Counted from the first letter of the stretch, positions 47,703 to 61,388 are shown. The stretch is 64,000 nucleotides of DNA from Strongyloides papillosus (GCA_005656395.1 SRSI01000009.1:1612001-1676000); one strand, 5' to 3'. The notes: generated from the sequence alone by a model not told the origin. A program made the numbers and translations.

Positions 47703-47993
47703 TTACCATACTTGACCACTATTATATTTTTTGCCAGGATAGCAGCGATCTAAGCATGATTTTGTCCAACAGCATTGTCTTTTAACATCATTAATAGTAC
47801 AACTATTTTTGCAGCATAATTCATCTAAATCATTTTCAGCATTATTCTTTAAGCATGGTGTTGGTTCTCCAGCAAATCCACATGTTTTTGCAACAAAATT
47901 TGTTAGTTGACTACCACAATAACGTTTTGAACTAACAATTGTTATAGAAGCCAATAACAATAAAGTAATCATAAAAATATTTTTGAAATACAT
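47703..47993 (-). CDS. insulin-like peptide precursor, ten-cysteine type (copy B)
   Basis: Single exon, 96 residues, signal peptide about 1-22 (MYFKNIFMITLLLLASITIV). The B domain begins RYCGSQLTNFVAKTCGF, with the glycine after the first cysteine as in classical insulin B chains; the A domain is CC-x3-C-x8-C. It has the same four extra cysteines as copy A and the same tail C-x4-C-x3-CYPxKxY. The spacing differs only between cysteines 3 and 4 (12 instead of 11 residues). Sequence identity to copy A outside the cysteines is low, so the duplication is old and the cysteine frame is under constraint. An alternative reading is a different disulfide-rich secreted family, but agreement with both insulin chains is exact. 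Confidence 0.73.
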   Translation of the reverse strand: MYFKNIFMITLLLLASITIVSSKRYCGSQLTNFVAKTCGFAGEPTPCLKNNAENDLDELCCKNSCTINDVKRQCCWTKSCLDRCYPGKKYNSGQVW

Positions 47994-48295
47994 GATTATA
48001 TTTTAATTTATTCAAAACAACTTTCATTTTATATACTAAAAATTTAGTTAGAAGTTTACATAAAAAATAATTATTTATATGAAATAATATATCTTGATTG
48101 AAATAAACCTTTATCAATAATAGATTAACAAAATAAACATAAATAAATAAATTATAACATTTTATTTGTTTACTACTTTTGTTTTATATTATTATTTAAA
48201 ATTATATTTCGAAATAATACTCAAGATATAAAAAATTATCTATAAAATAATTTGTTTACTGACTTTTTTGTTTGCATAGTTTCAAAATTGTTCCA
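47994..48295. other. spacer between insulin-like copy B and the receptor gene
   Basis: About 300 bp of AT-rich DNA with the promoter of copy B and the receptor gene's 3' end. Nothing else seen. Confidence 0.5.
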
Positions 48296-50121
48296 TTAAT
48301 TTTGTAATAACTCCATAGCATTTTCATAGTCAAAATGATATGGAAAATTTACATAGCATTGATAATAGGTCAAAAGAGCTAGTATAAACAGAATAGGAAA
48401 CAGTACTCTTGCTATTGTATCAATCATAGATGAAGAATTTTCATGAATTCCCAATGGATCTCCATGCATTTGCTATAATTTTAAATAAAACAAAATATAA
48501 GAAAAAATTTTTATAGACACTTACATGATCGAGAATCCAATAATAAATTCGCCATCCAATAGAGTCTTTTTTAAAATCTTCAATTGATTGATTAAAACTA
48601 TCTACAATTGGTAAAACTTCAGTTGTCTTCCTTTTAATTGATAATAATTTTTCATTTTCTTTCTTTTTATGATAAATAGAAAATCTACCACCATCTGTTC
48701 TTGAAAAAGATCTTATTGATCTTTTATTAATTACATTACTTTTTTGCATTTCATTTTTTTCTTCAACATTTTCTGCAATACTTTCAAGTAAATTAAAATG
48801 ACTAATATTTTTTACTTTTCCATGAGAATTCTTCCTTATTGTTAGTAATTTCCTTTGATATGGTCTATTATAATGCCTACTTCCTAGAAACTGATGCCTT
48901 GGTATTTTCTTAATTAAATTTTTTATCTTTTCTTTTTCTGACCTTTGTAATTCCGGATCAGCGGTATGATATTTTGTGGTAAAATGAACAACTGTAAATT
49001 CAATTATACATCCAAACAGAGATATATAACAAAGTGTTATAAAAATATCTAATGCTGTTGGAAAATTAACTCTTGGGGAATCACTTTTAGAATCCAATGA
49101 TATAAGTGTCATTGTTAAAAAACTTGTAGCACCTAAAGCAATTCTATCACCAGTTGCTTCACGATTTATCCATAAAGCTACCCACAAAAGAAGAACAATT
49201 AATGAACATGGAATATAATAATTAATTAAGAAATAGCCAAAATGTCGTGAGAAAAAAAATTGTACTTCTAGTATTGAATATTGTGAATTATCCTTTTTAA
49301 TGGAATTATTGAGTAGTCTAAAACCTGTTAACTCAAATTGCGGAAGTTCTTTTAAAGCAACAATATCAAATTCAACTCCTCTAGTTTCATTATTTTTTTT
49401 CCATCTATATACCATTTCAGAAATGTTGTAAGCATAACTACCAATTATTAATTTACAAAACTGACGATCTAGTGGAAATCTGAATAAACTCATATAACAT
49501 TTTGCTTTGATTGTAATTCTGGCAGAGTACAAAATTGAACCATCTGATGAAAGTCTTACCAATCTGTTTGGTGTCGTCATTGCATGTAAATAAGAATTCT
49601 GTCCATTCCAAAAAACTGTATTTGGAATCCATATTTTATCTAACATAGAACTAGCTAATGATAGTGTTTTGTATTGAGAATTAGAAAATCTTAACCTTTT
49701 ATCTTTCCACGTTTGTCTAAAGTAACAATTAAATTCATAAGTCTAAAATATACTTTTGTATAATAGTGGATTAAAGAATGATAAACAAACATACATCTGT
49801 CATTTCCGAAATCGGACCCATAGTTCTAACAAACATATCAATATAAACTCTGGTTTTTTTTGAACTTCCAAATTTTGGATGTAAATGTTTATTATAATTT
49901 TTTAGTAATGAATTTAAAAGTTGTGAAACAATGGTGGCATTTGAATTTAATTTAGACCTTTCATTGTAAAAAATACTTTTTGAAAAATTAGAACTTTTTT
50001 TTGCTTCTTTAATTTGTAAATAATTAGCTATCACAGCAGATGCTAAATTAACACTACTTGTAATCATGCAGAAACAATAAATTAACAAGTAATTCCAAGT
50101 GAATAAATGTAATTGTAACAT
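48296..50121 (-). CDS. Cys-loop ligand-gated ion channel, GABA-A receptor-like subunit
   Basis: Pentameric neurotransmitter-gated channel subunit. Exons on minus are 50121-49795, 49742-48525 and 48472-48296, all phase 0; 573 residues. Signal peptide at about 1-28. The ligand domain has TYEFNCYFRQTWKDKRL, WIPNTVFWN and the Cys-loop C191 to C205 with 13 residues between. M1 is FLINYYIPCSLIVLLLWVALWI. The M1-M2 linker and M2 read NREATGDRIALGATSFLTMT, so the pore-entry triplet is GDR (307-309) where GABA-A and glycine receptors have PAR. M3 is TALDIFITLCYISLFGCIIEF with the following TVVHFTTKY. A long basic cytosolic loop precedes M4 (VLFPILFILALLTYYQCYV), which is in the small third exon. It resembles the C. 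elegans LGC-35/GAB-1 group; the exact orthologue is not settled. Confidence 0.88.
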
Positions 50122-53100
50122 GGGGAAATTTTTATAAATTTTAAAAATAAAGTGTTGAAAGAATAGTTAAATCTTGATATATAAACATATCATATATAAT
50201 TTTCATATGGGATTTAAGCAATCTTTTGATGTTTTAAAACTAAAAATAGTCAAAAGTAATAAATATTATTTGAATTCTAAGACAATGCCATATATTTTTT
50301 GTAACATTTTTTAAAACTTATGAATGGAGGTGTTAAATTTGAATAATTTACTTATCTACATTAATATCATTGTAAAAAGAAATGTTGTTTTACCTTATCT
50401 AAAAAAGTTATAATTAAACAATTCAAATGTATTAATCTTTTGTTCAATATTCATCTTAATAATGTTAAAGCTGTCATAAATATATTTGTTCAAACAAACT
50501 TATCATATATGTTGATGATAGACAGATGCCAAATTTGGTTTAAATTGTTTATAGATAAAATAAAACATCTAAAGTTTATTTAAAATTATCATGTTTTTTT
50601 ATCAAATAATTATTATGGTCTTTTCTTATCTTATACATAATTATGAAAGAATTATTTTATCATTCAAAGCATTGAACATTAACAAATATTTGAATTTTAT
50701 TTATGAATTATAAATGTAATTATTTTTCTTGACTATTACTTTTATAATTAGTTGTCAAAAAATAAGGTCACTGGTTTACCATATTTAAAATTATACTAAC
50801 ACTTAATAAACTCTTTAAGTATATAAATGATATATTATATTGCTGCCAACCACATACCACTTTAAAAAAGACTAATTACAATTAATGTCTGGTTACAGTT
50901 TTTATATGCTTAGTAGTAAGTTGAAACTATATTATGTTTAAAAACTGTTTGAGCCGGTTTGTGCCATTCATTGATCTATATATATACATTGAGTAAAGAG
51001 ACACCGCTTAATTTAAATTTACTGTCTCATATACTTCATTTGTACAAAAGAATATATTTTTTCATTAATTTTCTTGCCTCAATTTATGAAGACATATAAA
51101 TGTAACATTTTCAAAAAATCTATAATATTTCTTACTCATTATAATGAATATCATTATTCTAATATAAATACTCATTTACATACATATATTTATATTGAAT
51201 ATCATAATTAATCAAATTCTCTTTAAAAACTTTTATTGCCATTAAATCGAATATATATATTTATATTTCAAAACATTATGTTACGAATAAATAATTGTGT
51301 AAATAGGATTTTATTAACATTGTACAATATCAAAAGTTTTGTAATAAAAAGTTTTCAATGTGTAAAATGGCATTAAAGTTTGTTCATAGATAGACTAATA
51401 TTCATTATTATATTCAATTTTATAATGTGTATTTTTTCTGCTATTATCATATAATATTTATAGAAATTATTTAAACGTTTCATAATTTTTATATGATATT
51501 TTGCAAACTTTCTTTTAAAGCTAAATTTGAACCCTACTTAATTATACTTTTGCCTAAATTGTTACTCTCTTTTAATTGCGATTTGTTGTCAAAAGTATTA
51601 ATCTTTATTTTCCTAATTTTATCCAATTTAATATACAAAGTATCTACTCATAAAAATATCTCTATCATTTTCAAATCTTATGCTATTTGAATCTATTTCT
51701 TAGCATATAAACTGAATTATATGATTAATTACAGATATGATTATATATTATTAATAGTCTCATTACAAAAAATTTCAATCTCAAAATACCATTTGCTTTT
51801 AATAATAATCTATTTATCATCAACATACGCATAATTTTTTACTGCTTTTCATTAAATTTATAATACTTTTACCTATCATATTATTCCATCAGTAGAATAA
51901 ATAATTTTACTCATATATTTCCCATTAAATTGCCCTGTTAACCACAACATTAGTAATTGTATTGTTATCACTTTCTCGTTTTATGATTTCTTTTGAATAA
52001 AAATTTTATTGATGATATTCTTCCTTTCATTTTTATTCTCATTCTTTAATTAGTAATTTTTTTAGACGTGATTTGAAGTTTACCTCTCTTTCCAATACTC
52101 ATTATTCATAGTTCGATACTTTGTATCTTATTTATACTCATAAATCGAATGATGACTGATGACATTTACAAAGTAATTAACAGAAACGCAATACTATGTT
52201 CCAACTTTTTAAAATAATTTTTTTATTTATGGTTTTAACACTTTTTCAAATTTTGATGTTATTTTACATAGATCCTTCATTTGTGTATCTTTTTAAATAA
52301 AAAATCGTAAATAATTATAGATTAACAATTTTCTTTTTAAATCATGATTTTTAATTTACTATTCCTTTTAGTCAATGTAAGCACGCTTCAGAGAAAACTG
52401 AATATTAGTTGAAATAAAGTAGACTTTCTTTTTGATACGATATCATCTCTTTTTTTTGAATTTTCTTACATCCAAATATAACTTTCACTTTTATAAAGTT
52501 TACTTATCTATAACAACCTAATAAATCACTTTTTGATTTTAAAAACAGATAACACTTCTTATTTCATCAAATTACCATATTATGCAGAATATTTTAAACT
52601 TTTTATTTTATCTTTTAAACCATAAAATAGTATAAAAAAGGCTTTTTTATTTTAACTAATTGAATTGATAATTACGCAATTTTTAAACGTCCACTATAAT
52701 AAACATTAATTCCATCATACAATATTTGAATTCTTTCATCAATAACCATAATTATGGCCTTTTTTATTAAAGAAATATATCTTATACAATATGATTGTAA
52801 AAGATGTTTCTAATATAATATGATTAAATTTAAAAAAATAATTTCTTTTATATTTGGTATTAACAACATGTATAATGATAATTAAAGAAAATCTTTTGTT
52901 AAACGATTTTTATAACCATTCCATTTAAATGTTAGATATATATAATAACATTTGAATTTAAAATATTTACAACATTTGTTAGTGATTATTTTTAATAAAA
53001 AGATAATTTGATATGATATAATTTGTGTACCTTAAACAAACTCTTAATATTTACCATTACCTATGTAATCAACTTTCCCTTAATGTCCTTATATAAAAGT

Positions 53101-55582
53101 TAATACAAATCTTACATAACATTCTTGACCTGTAAACATTAATATTATTATTTAACTGATTAGTATTTCTTTAAAGAAAAAGAAAGCATACGCATACTAA
53201 AGGAAAATTTTCATTCTCACAATTATATTTATCATCCATATTTGATTACTATTTTATAACTTTCATCTTCTATGAGAATTCATTTTAATGGCGTCTATTA
53301 GAAGTCTAAACATTTAAAATTTTCAAATATTTATGCCTTTATTTAATATGTTGCCGATGTATTTATACAACAATTGTAAAATATTCATTCAAATATTTTA
53401 TCTATCATACATCCATTTAATTTAAAAAATCTATATAAATAATTAATCATTTTATAATTTTTTTTGTAAATATAAAAAATTCAATACCTTTCATCATTTT
53501 TTCACGAAATTCTATTAAATCTTTTTAAAAAAATTATTAACAATAATTGTTGTAATTTTCCTCTGAAGGTCAATATCCCTCCAGCTTTCTTCGGTCACTA
53601 GGTTTTCTTTGTCTTTTTTTACATTAACATTTGATATCCTATTGATGTTAACGATCATTTAAATAGAATGTAGATTAGGTGTTTTATGTTAAGAATGGGT
53701 ATTTTAAATAAGGATCATTTTTAAAATTTATAATTTAAATTATTACCTCATTATTTTTATAATTAAAAAGAATATTTTAATTTAAATTTCTTTAATCATT
53801 GCAATAAACTTTTATCATAACAGTGATAGATAGCTGTATAATAAATTTATTAGATATTTTTGATATTGCTCTGAATCGTATTAATTAAATATTCAAATAC
53901 CTAAATGTTAAAGAGTTATAGACAAGAAATGTAAGTGACACACTATAAATAGTTTTTTATTTTAATGACCACTCTGAACATTTTATAGAGAATTCTATTG
54001 TTTTATAAAAAGTATAATTTATATCAATAGTCTGACTATATATTTTTCTGAATGTCCAGTTGCACCAGGGTACTCATTGTACGAAACTCATATTTTAGTG
54101 CCATTTTTGAAAACTACAAAGAATATATTAACAGATTTTTATGTTTCTTTATGAGTCTTGTAATAAAACAAAGATTTCTGAATATTTTAAAATAATTTCT
54201 TTTATTTATATTTTATGATACTTCATTCCTACAATATTATTTCTTGCAATTTTTCAATGTCTTATTCTGAAAATTTAGAAGTCCTATAATCAGTTTATAT
54301 TTTATTTTAAATGTTTCTTGACTATATCGTAGTACTTCAAAAGTAAATTTAATGCAAAAAAATATTTATTATTTCATTGTACAAAAATAAACAAACAATA
54401 AATAATCGTGTTTGTTGTTACATTATATATAAATTATAAAATTTAAACCTATTTAAATTAGATAATAGATACTTAATTTGAATGATTTAATATAGTGTTG
54501 TATTCCAACGTATTACACAAGTAAAAGCATCTAACAAATTATATTTCTATAAAATTGTAAGATTACAGTGAGTTTTCTTTTGTCTCCTTTGTAAATTAAA
54601 TCATAATATTATTTTATTCATCATCATATAATTGTATAATATAAATTTTATTTTATATTTCAAAATTGAACATCTTTTGTTATCTATAAATTCACACAGC
54701 TGTTATCCTTAACTTTCGCCGCTAGGACTTTTACCTTTTAATTTACATTTATTTTATTTTTGTCCTCTTTATATCATCTGTTCTTTTTCAGGTTTCACCA
54801 ATTACTGAAATTTATATAACAATAGGAACAGTGGAATACTTACTCATATTCATATTTTTATATTAAAAATTATTTATTTATTAAAGTGATAAATTGGATC
54901 AAATTTTTAATTTTATAGAATTCTATTTGTAAAGGAAATTTAAAGAAGGTATGTTATTATTTTTATAAAACTATAAAAAATATCTGTAATATTTTAAGAA
55001 TTTAAAAGTAACTTTGTTGTACATTATACTTTTAATACCCTTATAACTGTTAACTTTTATATAAATTTATTTAATTTCTTGTTTGTTTATTTAAATGCTT
55101 TTTACTATCTTAAAATTATAATATCATTTTTTAACATTCATTAAGATATTTAATATCTAACTAAACAAAAAAATCCTTAGAATATCATCATTAATACTTA
55201 AATACTTACGTAATCATTAAAGTTTATTTCCACTAATAGAAATTGATATGACTAATTGTCGATCATGTATTACATAACAATTTATATATTGACACTTAGA
55301 AAGTTTTATGCCATTCATTTATTTCATAACATTTATAATATTGTATGTGAAATGATCTCTTCAATTTGTTAAGAAATACAATATACATTTACACAGATTT
55401 TTTATTTTAATTTATATAAATAAAAAGTTGTGCAAGTATTTTTTCACACTAAATAATTAATATTTATAAACAATCAAAAACTTTTTATAAAAACTATTAT
55501 ATATACATTTTAATTGATTTAAATTTCAAAAGAGTAATAAATAATTTTTAAAATATATTATATCAATCATCATTTGTTAAAC

Positions 55583-55940
55583 ATGCCACATAAAGAAAAA
55601 GGTTTGTAATTTAAGTATTTTTTTTAAAAGTGAAAACTTCCGAGATGGCAGTATATAAAGAGATCAACCTAGATAAGATAATCAGGATTATGCACTTAGT
55701 TTTATGATACCATTGAAAGAGAAATTTGAATTTTTATATACAAATTTGAGTTATGAGGTATGTTGACGGTATATTTTACAAAAGACTACCAAAAATTGTA
55801 GTAATGAAACAGACGATTAAGTAAAAAATCATTAAATGTAGATGAGATAGTTGAACACTACTAAAATATATTTTTATTGAAGATCTTATTAAAGAACAGA
55901 TAAAGTTTGCTTTTACATTACAGATGCTTGACATACATTA
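55583..55940 (+). pseudogene. possible decayed coding sequence
   Basis: Short coding-like pieces follow each other in different frames: an ATG at 55583 with MPHKEKG, then KTSEMAVYKEINLDKI from 55633, DNQDYALSFMIPLKEKFEF from 55676, KKSLNVDEIVEHY near 55824-55860, and FIEDLIKEQIKFAFTLQML near 55875-55930. Their use of Asp, Glu, Lys and Gln codons is unlike the Phe/Ile/Tyr/Asn of random AT-rich frames. No single frame or set of normal splice sites joins them, so a gene with frameshifts and stops is the best guess. I recognise no family. TATATAAAG (55653) and AGATAAGATAA (55671) in the same stretch give an alternative reading as a promoter. Confidence 0.22.
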
Positions 55941-58850
55941 AGATTTAAAAAAATTTGAACTTTTTATTTGATTCAAATCTCTTTTTCAACTTTACTACTA
56001 AATTAGTGCATAAGTATTCTTAAGTCCATCATACATTAAAAAAATTCCTCTTTTCAGTTAATAAATAAATTATGGATAATTCTTAAATTATAAGTGATGT
56101 TTTCAATTCTATGGTTTCTTGATGAAGTATCTATATCTGTCATGTCATTAGCATTACAAAACCCATTGTTGAGATGTCTTAATTAACAATTCATCTATTG
56201 TTCATGTTAAAACGTTTACATTAGTATGAATTTAAATTCCTTAGAACTGTACAATTACATACGTCCTTAAAATGGGTCAAATTTAAACTTAAAATGTAGA
56301 CATTTAATACATTAAGCATATCTGTTCTCGACCTTATTCTTAGTATAATACGCAATTTACAATGTATTCTTACGCAATAATAAAAAATATAAAAAGTATA
56401 AACCGAAAAAAAAGACTGGCCAAAATGATAAACAAGTTGTATTATTACAACTTTTATCACAAATGAAATTTCAAATATCTTCTGGTCAAGGATAAAATTT
56501 TTTGATTTATATTATTTAAAAATAAATTATATTTAAATATAATGATATACTTTCATTACTTTTCACTCTTTATCTAAGAAATTTAAAAAAGATTAAATTA
56601 GCAACCTTGAAAGAAGATATTCTATATATGTATGGATATTGTCAATGTCATTCCTTAAAATATCTTTACTACACCGCTTATTATTATACCTGTATATGAA
56701 AGAAAATAAAAAGAGACTCTTATTTTAGAGATAGGATTTTATTATTTCACTCTCTCTTTTCACATTATATTTGATCATCAAATCTTTTTAAAAAGATATT
56801 TAAAAGTTTTCATTATTTAAATGAAGCGTAACAAATATTAGTTTCTTATCCTTTTATTTTTAAATATAAAATAAAAGTATTTGATATTCCAATATTAAGG
56901 ATCACTTATTATACATGTTAATGATTTCTTTATTTCGTTTTATTTAAAAAATATTTTGACACTTCCCTTAAATAATTCTTAATTATTAATGGAAATGTAA
57001 ATTCAATACCTCTTTGTTCATTTTTTAAATAAATCCATTTCATTATTTTTACATCTGTTAATTTAACATTTATTATAACGAGAAATTACTTAATGAAATA
57101 AGATATCTTTAATTATTCATTCATCTTTTTTATTATCCTAAACCAAACAGCTTCCTGTATTGGCATTCAAACTTGTCCTTCATCTTTTTTTGTAAGAATA
57201 TACAGATATATTATTATATAGCTATTGCCGACCATTTATTAAATTCATTACTTTGGTCATAGCTTCTGTTTCATATATCATATACTATTATCCTGTATTA
57301 TCTGTTCTACATATTACATCTGAATATGTGAATACATTTTAAATTGCAAAGTACAATAGAAACATCTTCAATGATATTAAAACATTTTTTTCCAAAAGAT
57401 TAATTTATTATATTTATTAAAATAGCTTTGTTTATCAATTAATCATACTAAATTATATTTTATTACATTTAATCTAGTGAGATTAATATAATGACTTTGT
57501 AATACGACAATTTTTTTGAATTATGAATAAATAAAAAGTTTTCTTTATTATGATATATTTTCTCAAGTTGTTTCTTATTATAATTCGGTTAAAACAGTAT
57601 CTATATAATTTTGTTTATTTATCTAATTACTTTATTTAACTCCGCAATTCAAACACTCATTTTCGGCATTGACTAACTTCAAAAGTCCATTTTTATTTGC
57701 ATATATTTAAAAAAAAGGTTGTTTAACAATTAAGTTTCTATTTATTGTTTTTTTTCGAAATACTAATACATCTTCTTAAATGTAAAGTTATTTGATTTTC
57801 TTTACTTTTTGGAGAGAGCCTTGATTAAATGGTATGTAATAGAATATCATTTCACTTATTCAACATTTGTTTGGAAAATTCTTAGTTTTTAATTTATGTT
57901 GTAACTCCTATTTTGATATTAATCTTAACTTATTTAAATATTAGTTTATATTCTTATCTAAAAAGCATTATTATGATGTTTGTTGATAGATGCCATTTTT
58001 TGTAATTTTATACTTTTTTGAAGTACTAATGAGATGTTTAATATTGATTATTTCATTATTAGACTAATTATTTAATACTACCTTTAAAAATTTAAATGGT
58101 CAGTGATAAATTATATTTTAACAAAACAGCTGTGCTTTCAGTTAAATATTAATGTCTTGGCATCCTGTAGTTTTTAAATAATAGAATATATGATACAAGC
58201 GTAACCAAATGCCATTTGACAACAGTACAGAAACGGCATTTTCTTTTTGTGAGAACAATAGACGTTTCAGTAATTATATATAAAAGTGAAATTACAGCGC
58301 ATCAATTGTTTTTTAAAAACAATTTATAAAAGTATAATTTATCGTTTCAAAAATAAGAATAAATTTATTTTAAATAAAGGAGTTTCATTTTAATGGATAT
58401 ACAAATTATATACATTATGTTGTTATTGTTGCAAAATTTAAGATAACCCATTAAAAGGAAAAAATACTGAACAAATGTTTAATGATATAATTTTTAAAAT
58501 ATTACTTATTTGAATACAATACAAATATATTCAAAATGATATCTTCATTTTACTTATTCCTTTTACTGCTATTAATAATAAATATCCCTCATCATTACAT
58601 TTAAATCTCTTATCCATCTTTACATAAGCTCAAACCAAGTTCTGTCTTTGACCCATCATTTAAATTCGAATATCTCTTTTCTCTATAGTATATTATTCAT
58701 CGTATTGTATTATATTTTTTTATTTCTTCTCTCTTAACTATACAGGAATAGTAACTATCCCTTCTTCTATATATACTTTCATTTATCTCACTCTCGATCC
58801 TCTCATCCTACTCTTTATTATTATTAAAAAGCTGATATTAGTTGTTTGTT

Positions 58851-58887
58851 GAGGAGAGAGAGAGAAAATGATTTGGATTTAATCCAA
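58851..58887. promoter_or_regulatory. GA-repeat run next to a K50-homeodomain-type palindrome
   Basis: GAGGAGAGAGAGAGAA at 58851-58866 is followed by the perfect 15-base palindrome TTGGATTTAATCCAA at 58873-58887, made of two inverted TAATCC/GGATTA cores. TAATCC is the preferred site of Otx/bicoid-class homeodomains. A CT-rich strand segment lies just upstream (58775-58815). The binding factor is inference. Confidence 0.35.
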
Positions 58888-61388
58888 CCTACCTTTAAAC
58901 CAACAAATCTCTTTTACCTAGTGGTATTTCGGCAATGACCAAATGATGTTATAAGGGTTATAGAAACAATAGGTGATGATGACATTGGCTAATGTTTAGC
59001 TATTTTAAATTTTCCACCCTAGTCAGGTATCCCCCTGCTTATTATGCACAGTTGTTTTTAAGATGTAAGGACGACATCACTATGAACCAACTTATTTTCA
59101 ACATGGGGTCAATTATTTAATGATGGGGTACATTGCCTTACAGAAGATTGTAAATTGTGATGAGTATATGTCAACTCATTTACTCTGACGATGATTTATT
59201 ATAACTTCTATTTTTTTTTCTTGTCTTACGCTATTTTTTTGATTTTCCTATGTTCGAATTATTGCTACAGTTCACTAGTAACGATTTGTAGAAGTTTACT
59301 AAATGTAGAGGTACTTTAAAGCATCTAGCATGTTTTTTTATTCATTTTTACACCTGAGTATTTTTATTGTTTATTTATCTTTATCTTTAAACCATCTGTA
59401 CCATAATTGCGTCATTATATTTCAGCCTTCAAACAACCAGCTGTTTTTGACACCCTTTCATTAGCATCATCAGTTTTTTAAAAAATTTACTTGTTTTTTA
59501 CCTTTGTCTGTAGGTATATTTTATAGTTTTTAGAGGGTATAATAACAGTTTTGATCACAAATATCCTTGGAAATCAAATGTTTTCTTTGGTAATTAAAAT
59601 TGTTGGTCGTAAATTTTCCTTTTCATCTTATTGTACGACTATTGTATGGTTCTCATATCTCTAAAATATAATTTATAAACCGTTTCACAACATATCTCAT
59701 TAAATGGTCATTTTTTTTGTTAATATATTAAAATAACGATATTCACATTTTTTACTTATTTCATCCTTATTGTACGGATGATTTTCTTTTATTAACCGGC
59801 AAAAGTTATATAAGAAGAATATTTTTCTTTGAAATATTTGACTATAATTATTTTAAAATGGGCTTATTCACTGATTTATTATAATGGATTGATATTATTA
59901 ATACCATATCTCTTTTCTATAATTTTTAAAAGTATGCGTATATTTTTTCTGACCATATCTATTAAACTATTTCAATGACAATCTTTCATTCCAAATTATT
60001 CATTCTTTATTCATGTTGTTCTCGGACATGTGTGCCCAGTTGCGCAATTGTTCAATGGACAGCTAACCTTATTAGGTCACATAAATTTCCAACTATCACG
60101 TCATCATACATTTTGGGTCCAGATGTATGTTGGTCTGTTCTTATTTGAAAGATAGGCAGCTTGTATATGTAAGCTGTGACATCAGCGGCGTACCTTCGGT
60201 ATTCGGAACATGCTTTTAATGTGGTGGTTAAGGTGATGCTAATTAAAAGATACCGACACTGTAACATTCCTCTATTTGAATGGAATATTAAAAAAAAGTC
60301 TAGAAAAATTTAAATCAAACGAGTTGTTTGGAAAGTTAATAATAGTAAGGATAAATGTTTCTTAGGCTATTACTTTTGTTACATAATCAATAACCACATT
60401 AAGCTATAAACGAATTAGAGTACACATTGATTGTACTGCTTTGTAGTATAACTAATTAAACTTGTTTTTTACAATTTTCTTTAACACTTTGGATCATAAA
60501 CGTCAATTTTTTGTACATCATATGTTAATACCTTCGTGCAAATTACATGTGAACAAAGAAATACAATCATTTACTATATGTCATTACTGTAATAAGTAAA
60601 AATATCCCATTATAAAGAGAACAAATGTACTCGTAAATATATTAATAAAATCATTATGAAAGCTTAGTATATGTCGTAAATTAGATCTCATACTTTACTC
60701 AACTAAAAAAATCTATCTATTTCCATGTATTCTTTTTAGATTAGTTACTTATTTGCTTTGTTTTTCGTTATAAGATCTGGATTGTCATCAAAATAATTAT
60801 AATATTTTATTAATTACATGTTGATTATAATGCGATTTTTAATATTAAAAAGACTATAATGTTGTAGTTAAGATTTTATTATTAGATTTAACCTTAAGAT
60901 ATTTACTTTTATATACTTTAATTTGAATTAAGGGAAAAAATAATCTATTTACTTTAATTGTCATTTTTTATCATCTTTTATAAGTTCAAAATTAGTAGAG
61001 ATAATGTAGTATTATAAAATTAATTACTCTTTAATTACTATTAAGGGTAATTTCTGTTATATCAATATGTATTATCTTGATTTTAACTTTAATTGTCCAA
61101 TATTCTTTCCTAAAAAATTTATTAGTACTATGTTACAATATGGTAAAAAAATCCTATACCTTTTAAGCACTTAAATTAGAAATCATAAAAATTATTGTTT
61201 ATAAAATGATCACTTCTAGGTAGTGAAAGATATATCATGAGAATATATATTAATCTTAACATGCATAACACTTTATATCTTGAGGTTATCTTTTTTTATC
61301 GACACTTCTATAATAGGCAACGTTAACTTTAATTATGAGAACCTCTCCACTTAACGCATTTTTATTTCTCAAGAACATTTATTGTGAT

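Noticed and set aside
51493..56460. Scattered short frames (51493-51690 plus, 56221-56460 minus)
   Set aside because: Hydrophobic, low-complexity translations without splice partners; not distinguishable from noise.
58205..58250. AAATGCC and GGCATTT inverted repeat, possible pre-microRNA
   Set aside because: Only seven base pairs close the stem and the interior does not pair; too short for a microRNA precursor.
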